A stretch of DNA of 64,000 bases from NCBI GenBank assembly GCA_001599295.1, contig BCGN01000007.1, positions 1,264,186 to 1,328,185 of the forward strand, read 5' to 3'. Origin of the DNA: Sporopachydermia quercuum (Eukaryota; Ascomycota; Sporopachydermiomycetes; Sporopachydermiales; Sporopachydermiaceae). Positions within the stretch are counted from its first letter, which is position 1. Every line of letters begins with the position of its first letter. The notes under the pieces were generated by a model. That model ran no database searches and was not told where the DNA came from. It worked only from the letters and a program-made list of their open reading frames with translations. Shown here piece after piece: positions 1 to 12,900 of this stretch. Made by a program: the position numbers and the translations under genes.

Positions 1-579
1 GAACACTTTTAAGCTAGTTTTTGATTATAAGAAGCCTGATTCTACTCAACTTTCGTAGTTGAGTTGTATGAATGGTAATTGGGAACAATTGTACATGTAA
101 TGTTATATTATGTAATGCTATAAAATTCAAAATTTTACTGAATTTAATATAAAATTATATAATTCTTTACTATTGAAAAAAACAAGTAGATTTAAGTTTC
201 AAAATCATGCAGCACCATCGCATAACTGTCTGCATAAAGAATGCATGTAGATTGATTAAGGTGATTACTCTTTCGATAATTACTGCAAAGGTACAATCAA
301 TTAGATAGATTTCACTGCTCACTAATTATAGATTGAATTAATGTTGTTCTCTGATACAAGTAAATCAGAGTTATCAATACATTTCATCAAATATTGATAA
401 TTCTGTGATATAGTTGAATATTCATATATTCATCCGACTTGATTATATTTTTTTAAATACTTTCGATATCACTCTATTCTATGCCCGAATTTCGATACCA
501 CCTATTCATATATTACACTGTTTTACCATTATTTCTTTTGTCATCCTCCTCCTATTCCTTCTCCAACATCTACTAATTT
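1..579. other. Left-edge non-coding stretch
   Basis: AT-rich sequence downstream of the CENP-K-like gene. It should contain that gene's 3' UTR and terminator. I see no convincing coding segment; the one short open frame here is rich in F, I, L and H and looks like chance. Confidence 0.5.
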
Positions 580-1581
580 CTAATTGTACTGAATGCCATA
601 ATGACGCAGTCTAATAGAATTCAAATCCTCAGCATTCTGGACAACAATATTCCCATCAAGTAATAACCTGATAAAAGGATCATTAGCATTTTTTATCTTC
701 ACATAACGATTACTTTGCTTTAATGGATCACCATTAGTTAAGGCTGCACTTTCAACCATAGAATTCAATAAATCTTCTATGATTTCTGAATTTGCTTTCC
801 TTTGACGTTCTAAGTCTGCATGAGAAAAATTCCTTTCTTTATATAAATCAATCAAAACATATTTCCAGCAGTAAGCTATTAAATCTTTTAATGAATTCAT
901 CAAATCACTTGATCTTGAATTATACACAGCAATTTTCTTATCAATGTCATTTTGGAAGTCCTGAATAGGTTTCCCTAGATCTGTTTGCACAGCAGCTATT
1001 TTAGAAGCAATCATACTCTTCATTGCGATCAATTCCTCGTTCAGTTTCTTTTCTCGTTGTAATTGGGCTTTAGCTGTATTAATACGCGTTCCTAGCAAAT
1101 TTATTGCTTCCATGATGGATTCTATTTGATTTCCTAAGTTTATAGCTGCTAGAGTTGTTCCCAGTACCGAATCGTTACCTGGAACAACCGTGACACCAGT
1201 GCAAGCAATATTGATACCGGAAGCCTGACGTTTGAAGTCGACGATGGTTTGTTCTCTATCAAACGGTGCAGTTGATAGTGATGATGATGTGTTCTCTGTG
1301 GGTTTTGTAATAGAATTCTCGGTCACTTTTTTCTTGGTCACTTTTCCTTGTTTCTCTTCTTCATCTAGATTGAATCTCATTCTTTGCACTACTCTCATTG
1401 TCAATTGTTCGTGATTGGCAATTTGTTCTTTCAGTTTGTTGATATAAGCAGCTTCTGAGGCATGGAAGGAAGAAAGAGCACTTGATTCCTTCGCCGATGG
1501 AGCAATGTTGGCATCTTGTTGCCATGATGTGCTTAGATTCACGTAGTGTTTGATACGCGAGACAAGTTCTTGATCAACCAT
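580..1581 (-). CDS. CENP-K-like inner kinetochore protein (Sim4/Mcm22 family)
   Basis: A 333-residue protein starting at a clean ATG. The middle and C-terminal half (about residues 140-265) is rich in K, E, Q, L and I, as expected for coiled coil. The last 40 residues are the diagnostic part: RYVKIKN, then DPFIRLLLDGN, then EDLNSIRLRHYG. This follows the C-terminal signature of vertebrate CENP-K (PYVKI, PPYVELLLRNGIA, HPEDPTRIRLEAFH). CENP-K (Sim4 in fission yeast, Mcm22 in budding yeast) belongs to the CCAN/Ctf19 inner kinetochore at centromeric chromatin. The assignment rests on my alignment of this short motif from memory. The N-terminal half is S/T/K-rich and not recognisable. It is divergent from TIM8 with about 595 bp between starts. 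No introns are needed. Confidence 0.62.
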   Translation of the reverse strand: MVDQELVSRIKHYVNLSTSWQQDANIAPSAKESSALSSFHASEAAYINKLKEQIANHEQLTMRVVQRMRFNLDEEEKQGKVTKKKVTENSITKPTENTSSSLSTAPFDREQTIVDFKRQASGINIACTGVTVVPGNDSVLGTTLAAINLGNQIESIMEAINLLGTRINTAKAQLQREKKLNEELIAMKSMIASKIAAVQTDLGKPIQDFQNDIDKKIAVYNSRSSDLMNSLKDLIAYCWKYVLIDLYKERNFSHADLERQRKANSEIIEDLLNSMVESAALTNGDPLKQSNRYVKIKNANDPFIRLLLDGNIVVQNAEDLNSIRLRHYGIQYN

Positions 1582-2176
1582 TCTTTCCTGTCTGTGTTAA
1601 TCAATGGATGATTATATTATATACTTTTCAGTATGCACACAGTCTGTGCAAAACATGTGTATAATACACTGTATAGTAAGAATAATTATGTTGAAGATGG
1701 GGCTTTGATAGTTGTTTGTTTAGTGAGACGCAGGAAATTTTTTTGTAAAGGATATGAAAGGATATGAAATAGTGTATGAAATATTTCATGTTCGTATAAT
1801 CTACGTTATTTGCCTGTGTTCTAGTAAGTTGATTTTGCAATTGATTGTTGGTGAAATACGAGGGATATTCTGAAGATTCATATGTTCTTTTCAGTGTCGG
1901 TTCTTCTATCTGGTTGGGATTGGTCGGTCTAAGTACCCATCCGACAATTGGGAGATTCTAGAGATCTCCAAAACTTATTATTGAACGATCGAAACACCGG
2001 ACAGAAAGAACTGATCCATTACCATCAACAGAACTGTCGCAGCTTATGGAGGAAGTGTGTCCATAACAAGTAAAACTGTTCACTTTAACATGAGCTCTGG
2101 AAGACTAGTAGTAGAATTGCGAGAATCAAAAACAGGCTCTAATTAATAACAACAATTCGAGAAAAAACTAACCACA
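1582..2176. other. Divergent promoter region, CENP-K-like / TIM8
   Basis: About 595 bp between the two divergent start codons. It must hold both promoters. No coding segment or recognised binding site stands out. Confidence 0.45.
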
Positions 2177-2632
2177 ATGTCAGGAATTGCCCCAGAAATG
2201 TTGAGTCGTTTGGATGACGACTCAAAGAAAGAAATCATGAAGTTTTTGGAAGCGGAAAACAGCAAAGCTCGATTTCAGCAATGTGAGTAATTTATACAGA
2301 TGGAGAAGTATTTGTTTATATTGGTTGAACTAGATGGACAGTATATGAAGAGTGAATTGAGTATTTGAAACTAGAGTACTAACAGAACGTAGCTATTCAT
2401 AATTATACGGACATTTGCTTCAACAAATGTGTTAAAGATGCTAAGAATGATTATCTTAGCTCTGGTGAGCAAGATTGTAAGTGAATTTGAATTTCATGAA
2501 TCGTAAGAAGTAGATATTTTAGAGGCTTACACATTGGTTATGTGCGTTGATCAGATTACTGACATGATTATAGGCTTAGGAAACTGCGTGAATCGATTCT
2601 TGGACACGAATATCAGCATTCTGAGAGTGTAA
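2177..2632 (+). CDS. TIM8: Tim8, small mitochondrial intermembrane-space chaperone (three exons)
   Basis: Exons are 2177-2282, 2393-2476 and 2574-2632, joining to 249 nt and 82 residues. Intron 1 has donor GTGAGT, a perfect TACTAAC at 2377-2383 and an AG at 2391-2392. Intron 2 has donor GTAAGT, TACTGAC and an AG at 2572-2573. The product carries the twin CX3C motif of small Tims: C44-x3-C48, 15 residues, C64-x3-C68. The stretches FLEAENSKARFQQ, IHNYTDICFNKC and NRFLDTNISIL are typical of Tim8 rather than Tim9, 10, 12 or 13. Tim8 pairs with Tim13 and shields hydrophobic precursors between TOM and the inner-membrane translocases. Met8 is an alternative start; Met1 is chosen as the first ATG. 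All exons are too short to stand out as open frames. Confidence 0.93.
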
Positions 2633-4068
2633 GTAGTGATCTGGATTTGAAGAGCGTTAGTAGAGCGGCAGTTGGATGCAGTATTCTAGCTATATTGTTC
2701 GGACGATGTACTACTGGCTTGTTTACTAACACATGTTGAAGTTTTGAAACTCTACAGCATCAAAGATAGGTTTCAACAAGGCATTGATAATAGTCACTAA
2801 AAATGATGTTGATGCTTAATTGAAATGATCAATTGGTTCACTGGTAGTGTATGACCTTCACTTGTATATAATACTACATTCAGTGAATGAAATGATATAT
2901 TCATTCGAATTCTTTTACAGCTTCTGGTTTAGAGATAAAGTACTGAGATGAAAATACTTATAGTATTGGAAACGTGGAACTAGGAATTGGAATAGAAGCT
3001 TGAGGTTCCTCAATTCATCAAGTCAATGGTGAATCATGAATATGCCTCTTCAACATAAGCCGGTGTTTTGTATCTTCTTGAGCCTTTTGTATTGTGTGAG
3101 TTATTTGCACTTCTATGAATTAAATGTGATAGAACCTGAGAGAACTATCATTTGCTTGTTTGTTTTGGTTTATTTGGTTCATTGACCAGTTTCCATTGAT
3201 TGAGTATAATACCATTAGTTGTTTGACATTACTTGAGTACTATTGTTCCGCCACATTGTCACGTCTTCAAATCAATCACACTATCAAATAGCAAGTAGTT
3301 GCTGATTACTACTTCCAACAGATTATTCAGGTATTACTCCAGCTGCCAATGATCATCTATTGTCAATTTGTCTTTCTATTCCTCTTTTCTTAATACCTGA
3401 TCATCTTCTCCTATTCCAATTTATGATCGTCGTAATTTGCTAAAAATCATATGTTATCTCCTGTATACCCTCTTGCCACTTTCGGGGGCAGTTCTGGCTA
3501 TACTGTCTCGTCCCATATCCACCATGGACCCATTTTTGTACAACAGCTTACCACTTTCTCATTCAACCCACAATCACATCAGCGCTTATCTCAATGAGCC
3601 AAAAACCCTTCCCCCTTTAGAAATCAGTTTCATGTCCCACTTCCTTCCTTTATTGTTATCACAAGTATCACCATTGTTTATTATTATAACAAGTGAGCAA
3701 GCTATAGTCGTTTACTAGTATAATCGACTACTTTTCAAAGCTAGTATTGAAAACATCAATATTATCTATCTTTCAATAGAATCTATACAGTATTTAGTGT
3801 TAGATTTCACGGTTATCTAGTCTTGAGTTTGGTCTGAGATTAGCTTAGCGCGCGTTTACTACATGCTGCATAGTAGTGGTATACAATAGACCAATGGCAC
3901 ACCATCTACTGTATTCCATTGATGTTTACTACTTAACAAAATAGAAAAATCAAAGGAAACAGCTATTCAATATATTATTACTGCAAAATTCCATTGTTCC
4001 CATTATACCCATATCATATCATATCACTCGCCTATCTCTTATCTACAACACATCTCAGGTTTGCGATC
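2633..4068. other. Intergenic, TIM8 3' flank and ATG1 promoter
   Basis: About 1.4 kb of AT-rich sequence. A 93-codon open frame at 3437-3718 has low-complexity hydrophobic content and no recognisable motif. Nothing else is supported. A CCCC-containing segment at 3600-3650 is the only notable composition change. Confidence 0.4.
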
Positions 4069-6627
4069 ATGTCTAGGGAGCCTTTGGCCAATAGCTGTGT
4101 AGGAGACTACCGGCTAGGAGCAGAGATTGGAAGAGGATCATTTGCAAATGTGTATAAAGGAACACACGTTACTACTAATAAACAAGTAGCTATCAAATCA
4201 GTATTGAGAGCAAAACTAAATAAGAAACTACTTGAGAATTTAGAGTCAGAAATAAGTATTTTGAAAAACATGAAACATCCACATGTAGTGGCGTTACTAG
4301 ATTGTCAACAAACTTCACAATACTTTCATCTGGTTATGGAGTATTGTTTATTAGGTGACTTATCTTACTTTATAAGAAAAAGATCTGATTTAATCACATC
4401 TCTACCTTTGGTGGCGTCGTTGTTTGAGCGATTCCCCAATCCTTCTTCTGGCCATGGATTGAACGAAACACTTGTANTTCATTTTCTGAAGCAACTAGCA
4501 AGTGCCTTGGAGTTTCTAAGGTCGAAAAACTTGGTTCATAGAGATATCAAACCTCAGAATCTATTATTATGTCCACCTTGTATTTCTCAAGAAGAGTTCT
4601 TAGATAATCATTATCTTGGACGATGGGAACTACCAATTCTTAAGCTTGCAGACTTTGGCTTTGCTAGGTTTCTTCCAAACTCTTCTATGGCAGAAACATT
4701 ATGTGGATCACCTTTATATATGGCACCAGAAATCCTCCGGTTTGAAAAATACAATGCTAAGGCTGATTTATGGTCAGTAGGAGCTGTGTTGTATGAAATG
4801 ACTGTTGGGAGACCTCCATTCAGAGCAAACAATCACGTGGAACTGTTGAAAAAGATTGAAAAGGCTGATAATAAAGTGCATTTTCCAGAAAATTGTTTAG
4901 CGTCTGAGCCGTTAAGAGATTTGATTAAAGCATTGTTGAAAAGAAATCCTAGTGAGAGAATAGGATTCAATGAGTTTTTCTCAAATATTGTTGTTACCAA
5001 AGATATCTCTGAGAAGGTAGAAGAACCATTGGATAGATCACAGCTTGACCAAGGGTTGTTTATATCTGAGTATTTAGCAATTCGTCAGCACTCGAACCCC
5101 CTGAAGCAGAATCTCATTAGACCTGCTGGAACTGGAATAACTTATGTGAGTGATGTTAGCGAAGATAGAGAATCTGAGGATAAAACAACTGGGATTTTTT
5201 CTAATAATGCAACAGCCAGTGCTGTTATTACTACGGCTAGCACTACAGAGCATAGTTCATCGAATTTGCGTGACTCGACAAAAGACCCCAGATCAGCCTC
5301 ATCGTCCTTTAGAAGAAGCTCAGCACCAAAAGAAGCATCCTCTAGAGAACTCACACCTAGTACTGAATCTAGGAGGAACTCTGACTCTTCTATCTCACCA
5401 GGACCTTCACTATTAATTCCTGATTCTATAGCTGGCTTAGACTTAGCTCGTAAACCTCAACAAATGCTTCAATTGCAAGGCCAACCAGAAATGTCTGTTG
5501 AACGAGATTATGTAGTAGTAGAAAAACGGGTTGTAGAAGTAAACGCTTTGGCAGATGAATTGACACCTATGAATAGTGGAAGTAGAAGTACTGGTCAACA
5601 TACTTACTCTCAATATCAGCAACAACAACAGCAAGCAGCAAATTATCAAAACATTTATTCGCGATCTCGGAGAGGATCTGCTTCTTCTAATTCATCTATA
5701 AGAAGACTCAGTGTTTCTCTCTCACCATCAAATGCTTTAACCAAAGCTTTGAACATGGCTTCAATGAGACTGTTTGGCACTCGTATCGACTCTTCAGGCT
5801 CGACTCTTAGTGTATCACCACCTCCGTTCGCTCAGCCTACTATGTATACTCCTAGAACCCATAGTTCTATCCATGCATTGAATTCGCCAGCACCTTCTAC
5901 TGCCATTATGGATGAACCGTCGTTGATTGCGTATCTAGAATCATTAGCAGCTAAAGCTAATGCTATTGCATTATTTGCAGAAGTGAAATTTGCCCAGCTA
6001 ATCCCAACTCCTCCTAGTAGATCTACAGGATCAGAATTACCCTCATCTGGTGGAGATTCGGAGGATATTCTCGTTGCAACAGAAGCTCTGACGCTGTATT
6101 TGAAAACATTGTCATTATTAGCAAAAGGAATGTCTGTTGCTGGTGACTGGTGGAAAAACAATATGGCTCGTGGTGCCAGTGTTCAGTTGAGTGAAGTTGT
6201 CCAATGGGTGAGAGAGAAGTTTAATGAAAGCTTGGAAAAGGCCGAATATGCACGAGAAAGAATTGCCAATGGAAATGGAAGTGGAAACAGCAACAGTATT
6301 GGATTTGGGTTTGGTGACAATGATAGTAGAATCAGAAACGGACCCTGTGTTGTGGCTGAAACACTCATATTTGAGCGAGCATTAGAAATGAGTAGAGCTG
6401 CTGCAGTGAATGAGTTGATGAATGAAGATTTGAATGGTTGTGAATTGGCGTATGGAACATCATTATGGATGCTTGAAGCTTTATTAGAGAATGATGGTGA
6501 TGATGTGTTAGGTAAAGAGAACAGAGCAATGGTTGAGAAATTTATTGATGGAATTGCTAGAAGGTTGAGTATCCTGCGTAAGAAGATTGATGTTTTGCAT
6601 AATAATGATATAGCAGTTGAAGATTAA
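4069..6627 (+). CDS. ATG1: Atg1 serine/threonine kinase of autophagy
   Basis: An 852-residue product from the ATG at 4069, which gives the usual short leader before the kinase domain; the frame is open 75 bp further upstream but only from a non-ATG codon. Kinase domain about 14-325: glycine loop GRGSFANV (21-28), VAIK lysine K43, HRDIKPQN (catalytic D159), DFGFAR (D195), [13 protein letters not shown] activation segment (APE 219-221), [10 protein letters not shown] long S/T-rich linker with a Q-run follows. YVVV at 481-484 inside [18 protein letters not shown] matches the conserved Atg8-interacting segment of Atg1. The last ~250 residues are helical, in the position of the tMIT/EAT domain that binds Atg13. 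Family knowledge: it starts autophagy at the phagophore assembly site under TORC1 control. One ambiguous base (4477) lies in the kinase domain and does not shift the frame. Confidence 0.96.
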   Translation: MSREPLANSCVGDYRLGAEIGRGSFANVYKGTHVTTNKQVAIKSVLRAKLNKKLLENLESEISILKNMKHPHVVALLDCQQTSQYFHLVMEYCLLGDLSYFIRKRSDLITSLPLVASLFERFPNPSSGHGLNETLVXHFLKQLASALEFLRSKNLVHRDIKPQNLLLCPPCISQEEFLDNHYLGRWELPILKLADFGFARFLPNSSMAETLCGSPLYMAPEILRFEKYNAKADLWSVGAVLYEMTVGRPPFRANNHVELLKKIEKADNKVHFPENCLASEPLRDLIKALLKRNPSERIGFNEFFSNIVVTKDISEKVEEPLDRSQLDQGLFISEYLAIRQHSNPLKQNLIRPAGTGITYVSDVSEDRESEDKTTGIFSNNATASAVITTASTTEHSSSNLRDSTKDPRSASSSFRRSSAPKEASSRELTPSTESRRNSDSSISPGPSLLIPDSIAGLDLARKPQQMLQLQGQPEMSVERDYVVVEKRVVEVNALADELTPMNSGSRSTGQHTYSQYQQQQQQAANYQNIYSRSRRGSASSNSSIRRLSVSLSPSNALTKALNMASMRLFGTRIDSSGSTLSVSPPPFAQPTMYTPRTHSSIHALNSPAPSTAIMDEPSLIAYLESLAAKANAIALFAEVKFAQLIPTPPSRSTGSELPSSGGDSEDILVATEALTLYLKTLSLLAKGMSVAGDWWKNNMARGASVQLSEVVQWVREKFNESLEKAEYARERIANGNGSGNSNSIGFGFGDNDSRIRNGPCVVAETLIFERALEMSRAAAVNELMNEDLNGCELAYGTSLWMLEALLENDGDDVLGKENRAMVEKFIDGIARRLSILRKKIDVLHNNDIAVED

Positions 6628-8209
6628 GCGTATTTGATTGAAAGAAAGATTTGGAAATAAGACTTCATAGTGGAGCAAAAATCAGTATGCTGTCATAAAT
6701 AAGCAGTCAGTTAGCAAGATATTTGAGGTTAAAAGTTAATATTTGGTGGATGGCTCTAAGAAGTTTCTTATCAGATGGCATAAACTATGAAATGAATTTG
6801 CTATTAGCTATAAGCTAAGGAAGGAGTATCAATGAAAATTCAGATCACTGTTCACGGAGTTCAACATTATGTGATATTGTAACAGCTCATACAACCCTTC
6901 AGTTAATAGTAGGCTGGCTCATCATATGCTACTATCAGTCTAAATGATGTTGTATCCTGTTCATCATTTTCAAGACATTGCAATGGATGTGTTTTATGTT
7001 TATTGAATTGAATTATCTTTCATGATTCTGATGTTTACTAATGTTTAGGCAAGGCTTGCCTGACTCTCGCTTCATTACTTTCAACTTTATTTTCTGCTAG
7101 AACTCTTTTCACTCGGTCTTTTTCTTTTCAAACTATTGTTTATATATCATCATTTGCTGGACCGACTGGTTTATATGAACGTTTTTCTTCTTTTTTAAGT
7201 TTTTTTTCTTTCACTCCTTTTTTACTATATTTATTTTTTGTTTTCTTATTTTTTCATCTTGTTAGTATTTTTTTATATTTCTTTATTAATGTTTATTCCG
7301 TTCAGGTGACAATTGAATTTGGAAACGGACTAATTGGGATAGGGTTGGAAACATATGGCTGGATCAGAGGTTGGTTTGGTTTGATGGTTTGGTGGTTTTA
7401 GGAATATATCGTGTTGTTGACTTAATATAAGATATAGGTTTTATGTTATACGTTTGTATGCTTTCTTTTAGCGCTCTGCAAAGGATTGGTCTTATTTTCA
7501 AGTTGATTGGAAGTGAAACGAAGTTTACTGTGTCTTCGACTATGAGGCTGTGTTCCTATGGTTTGAGTCCTGGGAACTGAAACATTGTAGGATGTAGCAG
7601 CGCCTTTTATTGAATAAACTTCTCAGTAAAAATCAATTACTGAGGTAGTTGGTAATAAGTGTGAATGTAATCAANCGGCTGATGAAAATAAACCAATAAA
7701 GTAAAGAACTGTTTCTACGACCCCTTTTGTGTCCGATAAACTACATTTGGCAATTATTCGTTATCGGCAGCTGAGCAAATTAGGTCGCACATCATTTTTC
7801 TGCAGAGGACATGTTCTTGCATGTTTATGCATATACTTAACTTTACTGTTACTGACTTTTATTCGCAACGCGACTTTTCGGACATTCTTTATTTAGCGTA
7901 CGCTTGTCTCATTTCCCATCTCCGTTTGACCCCCCATTCCACAATGTCAATTAACACATGCACACAAAACAGCATCATTCCTCTTGAATACTTTTCAAAC
8001 TTGATCTATCAGATCATCTTTTCCTCCTTAACGTGCCGTCAGAAACTACATATATTGGCCTTTAAACGCTCCAGACGCTTCCAGACGCATATATTATCCT
8101 GAATTACCCGATAAATGCAATCTCAGCGAATTCCGACTCTAAAACTGTCGTAACGAACAAAACCTCCAGTTCCACAGTAATCTGTTCCGGCTGCACTGCA
8201 TTTGTCACC
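6628..8209. other. Intergenic, ATG1 3' flank and YIP4 promoter
   Basis: About 1.6 kb. A strongly T-rich tract lies at about 7080-7275. One TATGCATA occurs at 7826-7833 and one N at 7675. No gene is supported; the open frame at 7821-8102 shows no motif. Confidence 0.4.
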
Positions 8210-9103
8210 ATGTCGCACAACCAATGGGCCCAGCCATCACTGATTGACCCAGATTCAGATTCAGACAATGATGATCTTCTGGCAATCGGTAACCAACCTG
8301 TAAGTAAGCCCCAGGACAGTGAAACTCTACTAGATGACTTCATTGCTGCCCCAAGTAATGACCCATCGATTGAACCAGACTTTGCTACTGACAGCGCCAG
8401 TGGCGGTACTAAAAGCAACCTTCCAACAGGAAATATCAATGCTGGTGGTTCCAATCACAACAGCGGATTATTTTTAGGCACGAATATACCCGATAGAATA
8501 GGCAATGAAAGATTTGTCGAACGTCGTTTCACGGGGGGAGACACCATTGATGAACCTGTGACTGTGACATTATCTAGAGACATTAAAAAGATAGGAGAAC
8601 GTTTGCTAGCAGTTATTTGGCCTAAGACATTGATGAAGTACTATCAACCAACTGGCCTAGAAGAAGGAATGGAACGTTCTTTGCGCGAATGGGATCTCTG
8701 GGGTCCTCTAGTGTTTTGTTTGCTATTCAGTTTAATCTTAGCTATCACAGCACCAGAGAAACAATCATCATTGGTATTTTCTGGTGTTTTCAGTATCATT
8801 TGGTTAGGAATGGCTATTGCAACGTTAAATATTCAATTACTAGGTGGTACTATTTCTTTCTTCCATGCTTTATCTATCATTGGTTATTCATTATTCCCAT
8901 TAGTACTAGGAGCTGTCTTCTCATTAATAATTCATTGGACATCTATTCGATTACTTATTGATGTTTTTTTCGTTGCTTGGGGTTTATATGCTGCTACCTT
9001 TGCATTAAAGACCTCTGGGGTATTAGAATCAAGAGTGTTTATAGCCTTGTATCCAGTGGGGTTACTGTTTTTCAGTTTAGGTTGGCTGTGTGTTATTACC
9101 TAG
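8210..9103 (+). CDS. YIP4: Yip4/YIPF6-type Golgi membrane protein
   Basis: A 297-residue protein. The first ~120 residues are acidic, polar and S/N/G-rich. A conserved block TIDEPVTVTLSRDIKKIGER, AVIWP, then LREWDLWGPLVFCLLF leads into about five closely spaced hydrophobic segments (about 165-297). The LDEPV / DLWGPL arrangement is characteristic of the Yip1-domain subfamily Yip4/YIPF6, proteins that cycle in the Golgi and interact with Rab GTPases and other Yip proteins. The start ATG follows GTCACC and is the first in frame. The 3' end is convergent with the zinc-cluster gene. Yip5 is the nearest alternative; Yip1 itself is less likely because its motifs differ. Confidence 0.83.
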   Translation: MSHNQWAQPSLIDPDSDSDNDDLLAIGNQPVSKPQDSETLLDDFIAAPSNDPSIEPDFATDSASGGTKSNLPTGNINAGGSNHNSGLFLGTNIPDRIGNERFVERRFTGGDTIDEPVTVTLSRDIKKIGERLLAVIWPKTLMKYYQPTGLEEGMERSLREWDLWGPLVFCLLFSLILAITAPEKQSSLVFSGVFSIIWLGMAIATLNIQLLGGTISFFHALSIIGYSLFPLVLGAVFSLIIHWTSIRLLIDVFFVAWGLYAATFALKTSGVLESRVFIALYPVGLLFFSLGWLCVIT

Positions 9104-9917
9104 ATGCTGATACGAGAGAATAAAATAACTTTTTCATTAATTTTAATTGGGGAAGAGTTAAATGTATGGTTAATGATTGGAGATTAGTAGATAAAACTGG
9201 AGTCTAAAGTTGTTGGTTCAAGAGCCTAGTCGAGAGTACTATAGGTGATAAGGGAACAAGAGGAGAAGAAAGCAGAACAGAACAAAGGAAAATAAAACTT
9301 GATAATAATAGGAAAAAAACAGGAAGAGTGAAAGGTGAGAAAGTAATAAAAATAGAATGTTATTATTGGTATTACAATATTATACAAATGATAGATGAAA
9401 ATATTAGTGTTGTTTGTCAATGAAGTAATATACTGATCAGCAAATCCGCTAATTAATAAATATATCAGATCATTGTTTGGTGAATCTAACAGTTCAATCC
9501 GTAGAAGTCTATTCATAATTTCATTAATTATATTTATGTTTAATCTGATATCGATACTTATGTTTCTGAATAATCAATCAATGTAATGATTAGATAAGCA
9601 TTGAAATAATCTATTCGTATTATTTTGGATTTTCATACGATTTGATAGAATGAAACGATATTTGTTTTGTATGAAGGACAGTTGATCGAAGTATTTTCAT
9701 TGTTGTTGCTGCTGCTGATTTTTTTCTGTTTCTATTGGATTAGATAACCAGCGTAAATTGATGTTCACGATTATGATTGAAAGTACTACAATTGTTTTGA
9801 TTTATGAACTGAGTCGGATGAGACGTTCAGAATGACCCAGAACCCACCAGAAAAAATTGCGGGCCTTAAATCGATCTCCGGATCGCATAGGTTAGGACCG
9901 GGATTGACATCTCTCAA
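9104..9917. other. Convergent intergenic region
   Basis: About 0.8 kb between the YIP4 stop and the stop of the minus-strand zinc-cluster gene. AT-rich. An ATG-starting minus-strand open frame at 9226-9516 begins with about 40 reasonable-looking residues and then becomes I/F/Y/S-rich. I could not assign it or find splice partners. Confidence 0.35.
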
Positions 9918-12900
9918 TCATGTCCCATTAAACTCATCATTATACCAAGTATCTGTTTCCATACCAGCAGACAAATCAAGACTCCAGTTATCAAACCATG
10001 CAAGATTCATTGCCATGTTTTCATAGTTAAGATCCTTTTGGGAGAGAGATGTTGAATTCTGTGGCGCAGTTAGCGGATTGATTCCTGCTATAGATTGTGG
10101 GGCTGTGTCATTATTACTATTACTCTCATTTTGACCGAAGGAATCAACAGCTAAGCCTCCGGAATGATCGGCAAATAAAGATTGGGCAGAAATGGAAGGA
10201 TTTAGTCCAGAAGAGGGAATAGATATATCAGACAAACCACCAGAGTGTCCTAAAGCGGCAACAGTAGCACCTGGTGTATAAGAATTACTATTATTGTTAC
10301 CAATTTGAGCATTAGCAGCAAAACTAGTCTCTTCTTGTATACTTAAGCCTCTTGCAGCTTGTTCTCCTCCGTTCTTAACTGCACCACCTTCGGCCACCAC
10401 GAAACCTTCCGCTCTTGCTCCATACTCCTCATCTCCTATACTTGAATTCCTGGGAATCTTATTCAAAACGGCAGTAAAGGGCTCGCCAACTTTTCCCAAT
10501 TCAGTAAATTTATACTCGTTAACTTCATTTGAACCCGCATCAATTCCTGCTTCTCTTAACTCTTGTAAACTTTCAAGCATCCGCAAATACACCATGTGGT
10601 TTAAAGTTTTGATACCCCACAAGCATTCCTTAGCCATTCCGAACTTGCTGAGGTTATTCACCTTTTCTAGAAATTCAATTACCGATCGGGTTCCCTTTTC
10701 TGCTCGTTTCCGATACATTCCCGCGTTTACGAATGTAATAAAAGTTGTTCCAGCACTATAGGCTGAGTTGAGGGTCGCCCACCAAGGAGTGCATAATATT
10801 GGGGAAGAGGTTTTTCCTCCTGTTGAGGATGGTTTCTGTATGCTTTCTGCCATAGGAACTGAATTTTCTGTCCCAGGCCCTGTTGTAGTAGCGACACTGT
10901 CTACTTCAGGTTCTGTAACACTTGTATCTCCCATGACAGTTCCCGTGCCGACTCTAAGCCCAATTCCTGTACCAATTTCTTCTATTATATCACCATCATA
11001 CTCTTCATTCATCAACATATCCTCCAAAACCCGAAGGGCTCCCTCTGCACTCTCAATACACTTATAATTACTCAGCCCTAACGGGGACGGCACCTTCTGC
11101 GTAACCAAATAAAACATCGACCTAATATGAATACACATCTTAACCGAATAGTATACCAACTTCAAAAACCCGACCATTGCAACTGGTATATCACCACCAT
11201 TTTTCATCCCATCAGTATTCTGATTACCATCTCCATTCCCATGTCCATTTCTATTTCTCTTCCCCAAACACGATTTCAAGCCATCACCAACCTTTTCAAA
11301 TACCCCCAACTTCTGCCCTTCAAGCACCCAATTTCCCAACATTTCATCAGCATCTTTGTAAATTAGCGGTGAACGACCAAATGGCAAATTGAATTTTAAC
11401 TTACTAATCACAAGCGCTAATTTTAAAATTAAATGTCCAATTGGGGTTATCCACCCATCAGGGAAAAATTCTGTTGGGAAAGCTAAGCCAATTTCTTCGT
11501 CTTTAAAAGCCGAAGGTCTGCCACAATCAAGAGCAAATAATCTATCAAATACAAAACAAGACCAAAACACTCTTTTCCTTTTAAATACATCATATTTTAG
11601 TGGGATTAGTTGGTTAACTTCGCTCATTAAAGCTAAACCACGAGCCATATGAATAGCCTCGCCTAAAGCTCTCCAAGCTGATGTTTGACGATGGCATACT
11701 CTTAAATATTGAGTGATGAGTAACCAGCCTTGGACTAATTCCACGGTTTCCCATTCAAAAGAGATTGCTTCGATTGCTTGATAAGCGTCATCGAATAATT
11801 TTTCTTCCAATCCTTTTGCATGCTTGATATTCAAAGTGAATTCAGAGAACCTCATTGATGACGCATAAACAAGGTGTAACAAAGCTGTGAAAAGTCTGAT
11901 ATCGACTACATCATCAGGCCTATTAAAATAGTTATTAAACTGCACACGAAAAACGTCAGGATGAAGAATTGAGAATAGTGGATTTATATACTTGAAGAAA
12001 TAGTCTAATAGCCATTCACCTTCTTCATGAGAAATCAAATGTGGGGTTGGATTCATCTTTCTAGAAGTTAAATAATGTCTACCTGACATGTTCCAACCGT
12101 ATAATTGATATCTTGGCACTGCTACTTTATGTTTATGTTGGTCTGAGAGTTCATGATAGATGTTCTTACCTANTTGATAGGACAGTGAATAACTGTATCC
12201 TTTGCCTAATCTGTTTTTGGGGCTCTTTGTTATGAACAGATAGTCTGAAATAGTTGCTGGATTTATTGATGTTGATGTTGAGGTTAGCGCTGTTGTTGAC
12301 GCTGAGGCTGAGACTGAAGTAGCAGGAGGAACTGCAAATTTGACATCGGATAGATTAGCATACCAAATAACCTTCTCTTGGTTCAATTGAGAAACCTGGG
12401 CTTCTAATTCGTGTATTCTTTTATTCAATTTGTTAATAGTCTTATTGGATTCGGAATCTGATGGCACAGCTTGACTGTTTTCGGAAATATCTTCGTTCTG
12501 TGCCTCATTTTCCGCCTCGTTCATTACCCTTCTCATTTTAACTTGGTTAAGATAATTCTGAATTCTGAATATTGGCTGTTTACCTCCAGGGTAGGAAACT
12601 CTCGTTGTGGCGTCTAAGACCTCATCATCTTCTGAACATGGTAATGAATCAACTGCACCATCTTCATCAGAGCCAATTCTTTCCTTACTAGGCAACGAAT
12701 TCCTATTTGGGTTCCGTTGTGGTTGTGGCTCATTTGCTGGGATACATTTGATTCTATTCTTAACACAGTTAGAACAAGGCCTTGTTGCTTCACATTTGAT
12801 TTTATGTTTTCGGCACCTTCGGCACGCCTTGTATACTCTTTTGGGAAATTGTGGCTGAGATTGCATACTAGTGAATTGCGGCTGTGGCTGTGGCTGTGAA

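Noticed and set aside
2384-2385. AG directly after TACTAAC as the TIM8 intron 1 acceptor
   Set aside because: Too close to the branch point and gives an immediate stop; the AG at 2391-2392 restores the Tim8 motif.
9226-9516. Minus-strand 96-codon ORF after YIP4
   Set aside because: Only the first ~40 residues look ordinary; the rest is I/F/Y/S low complexity, and no splice partner was found.
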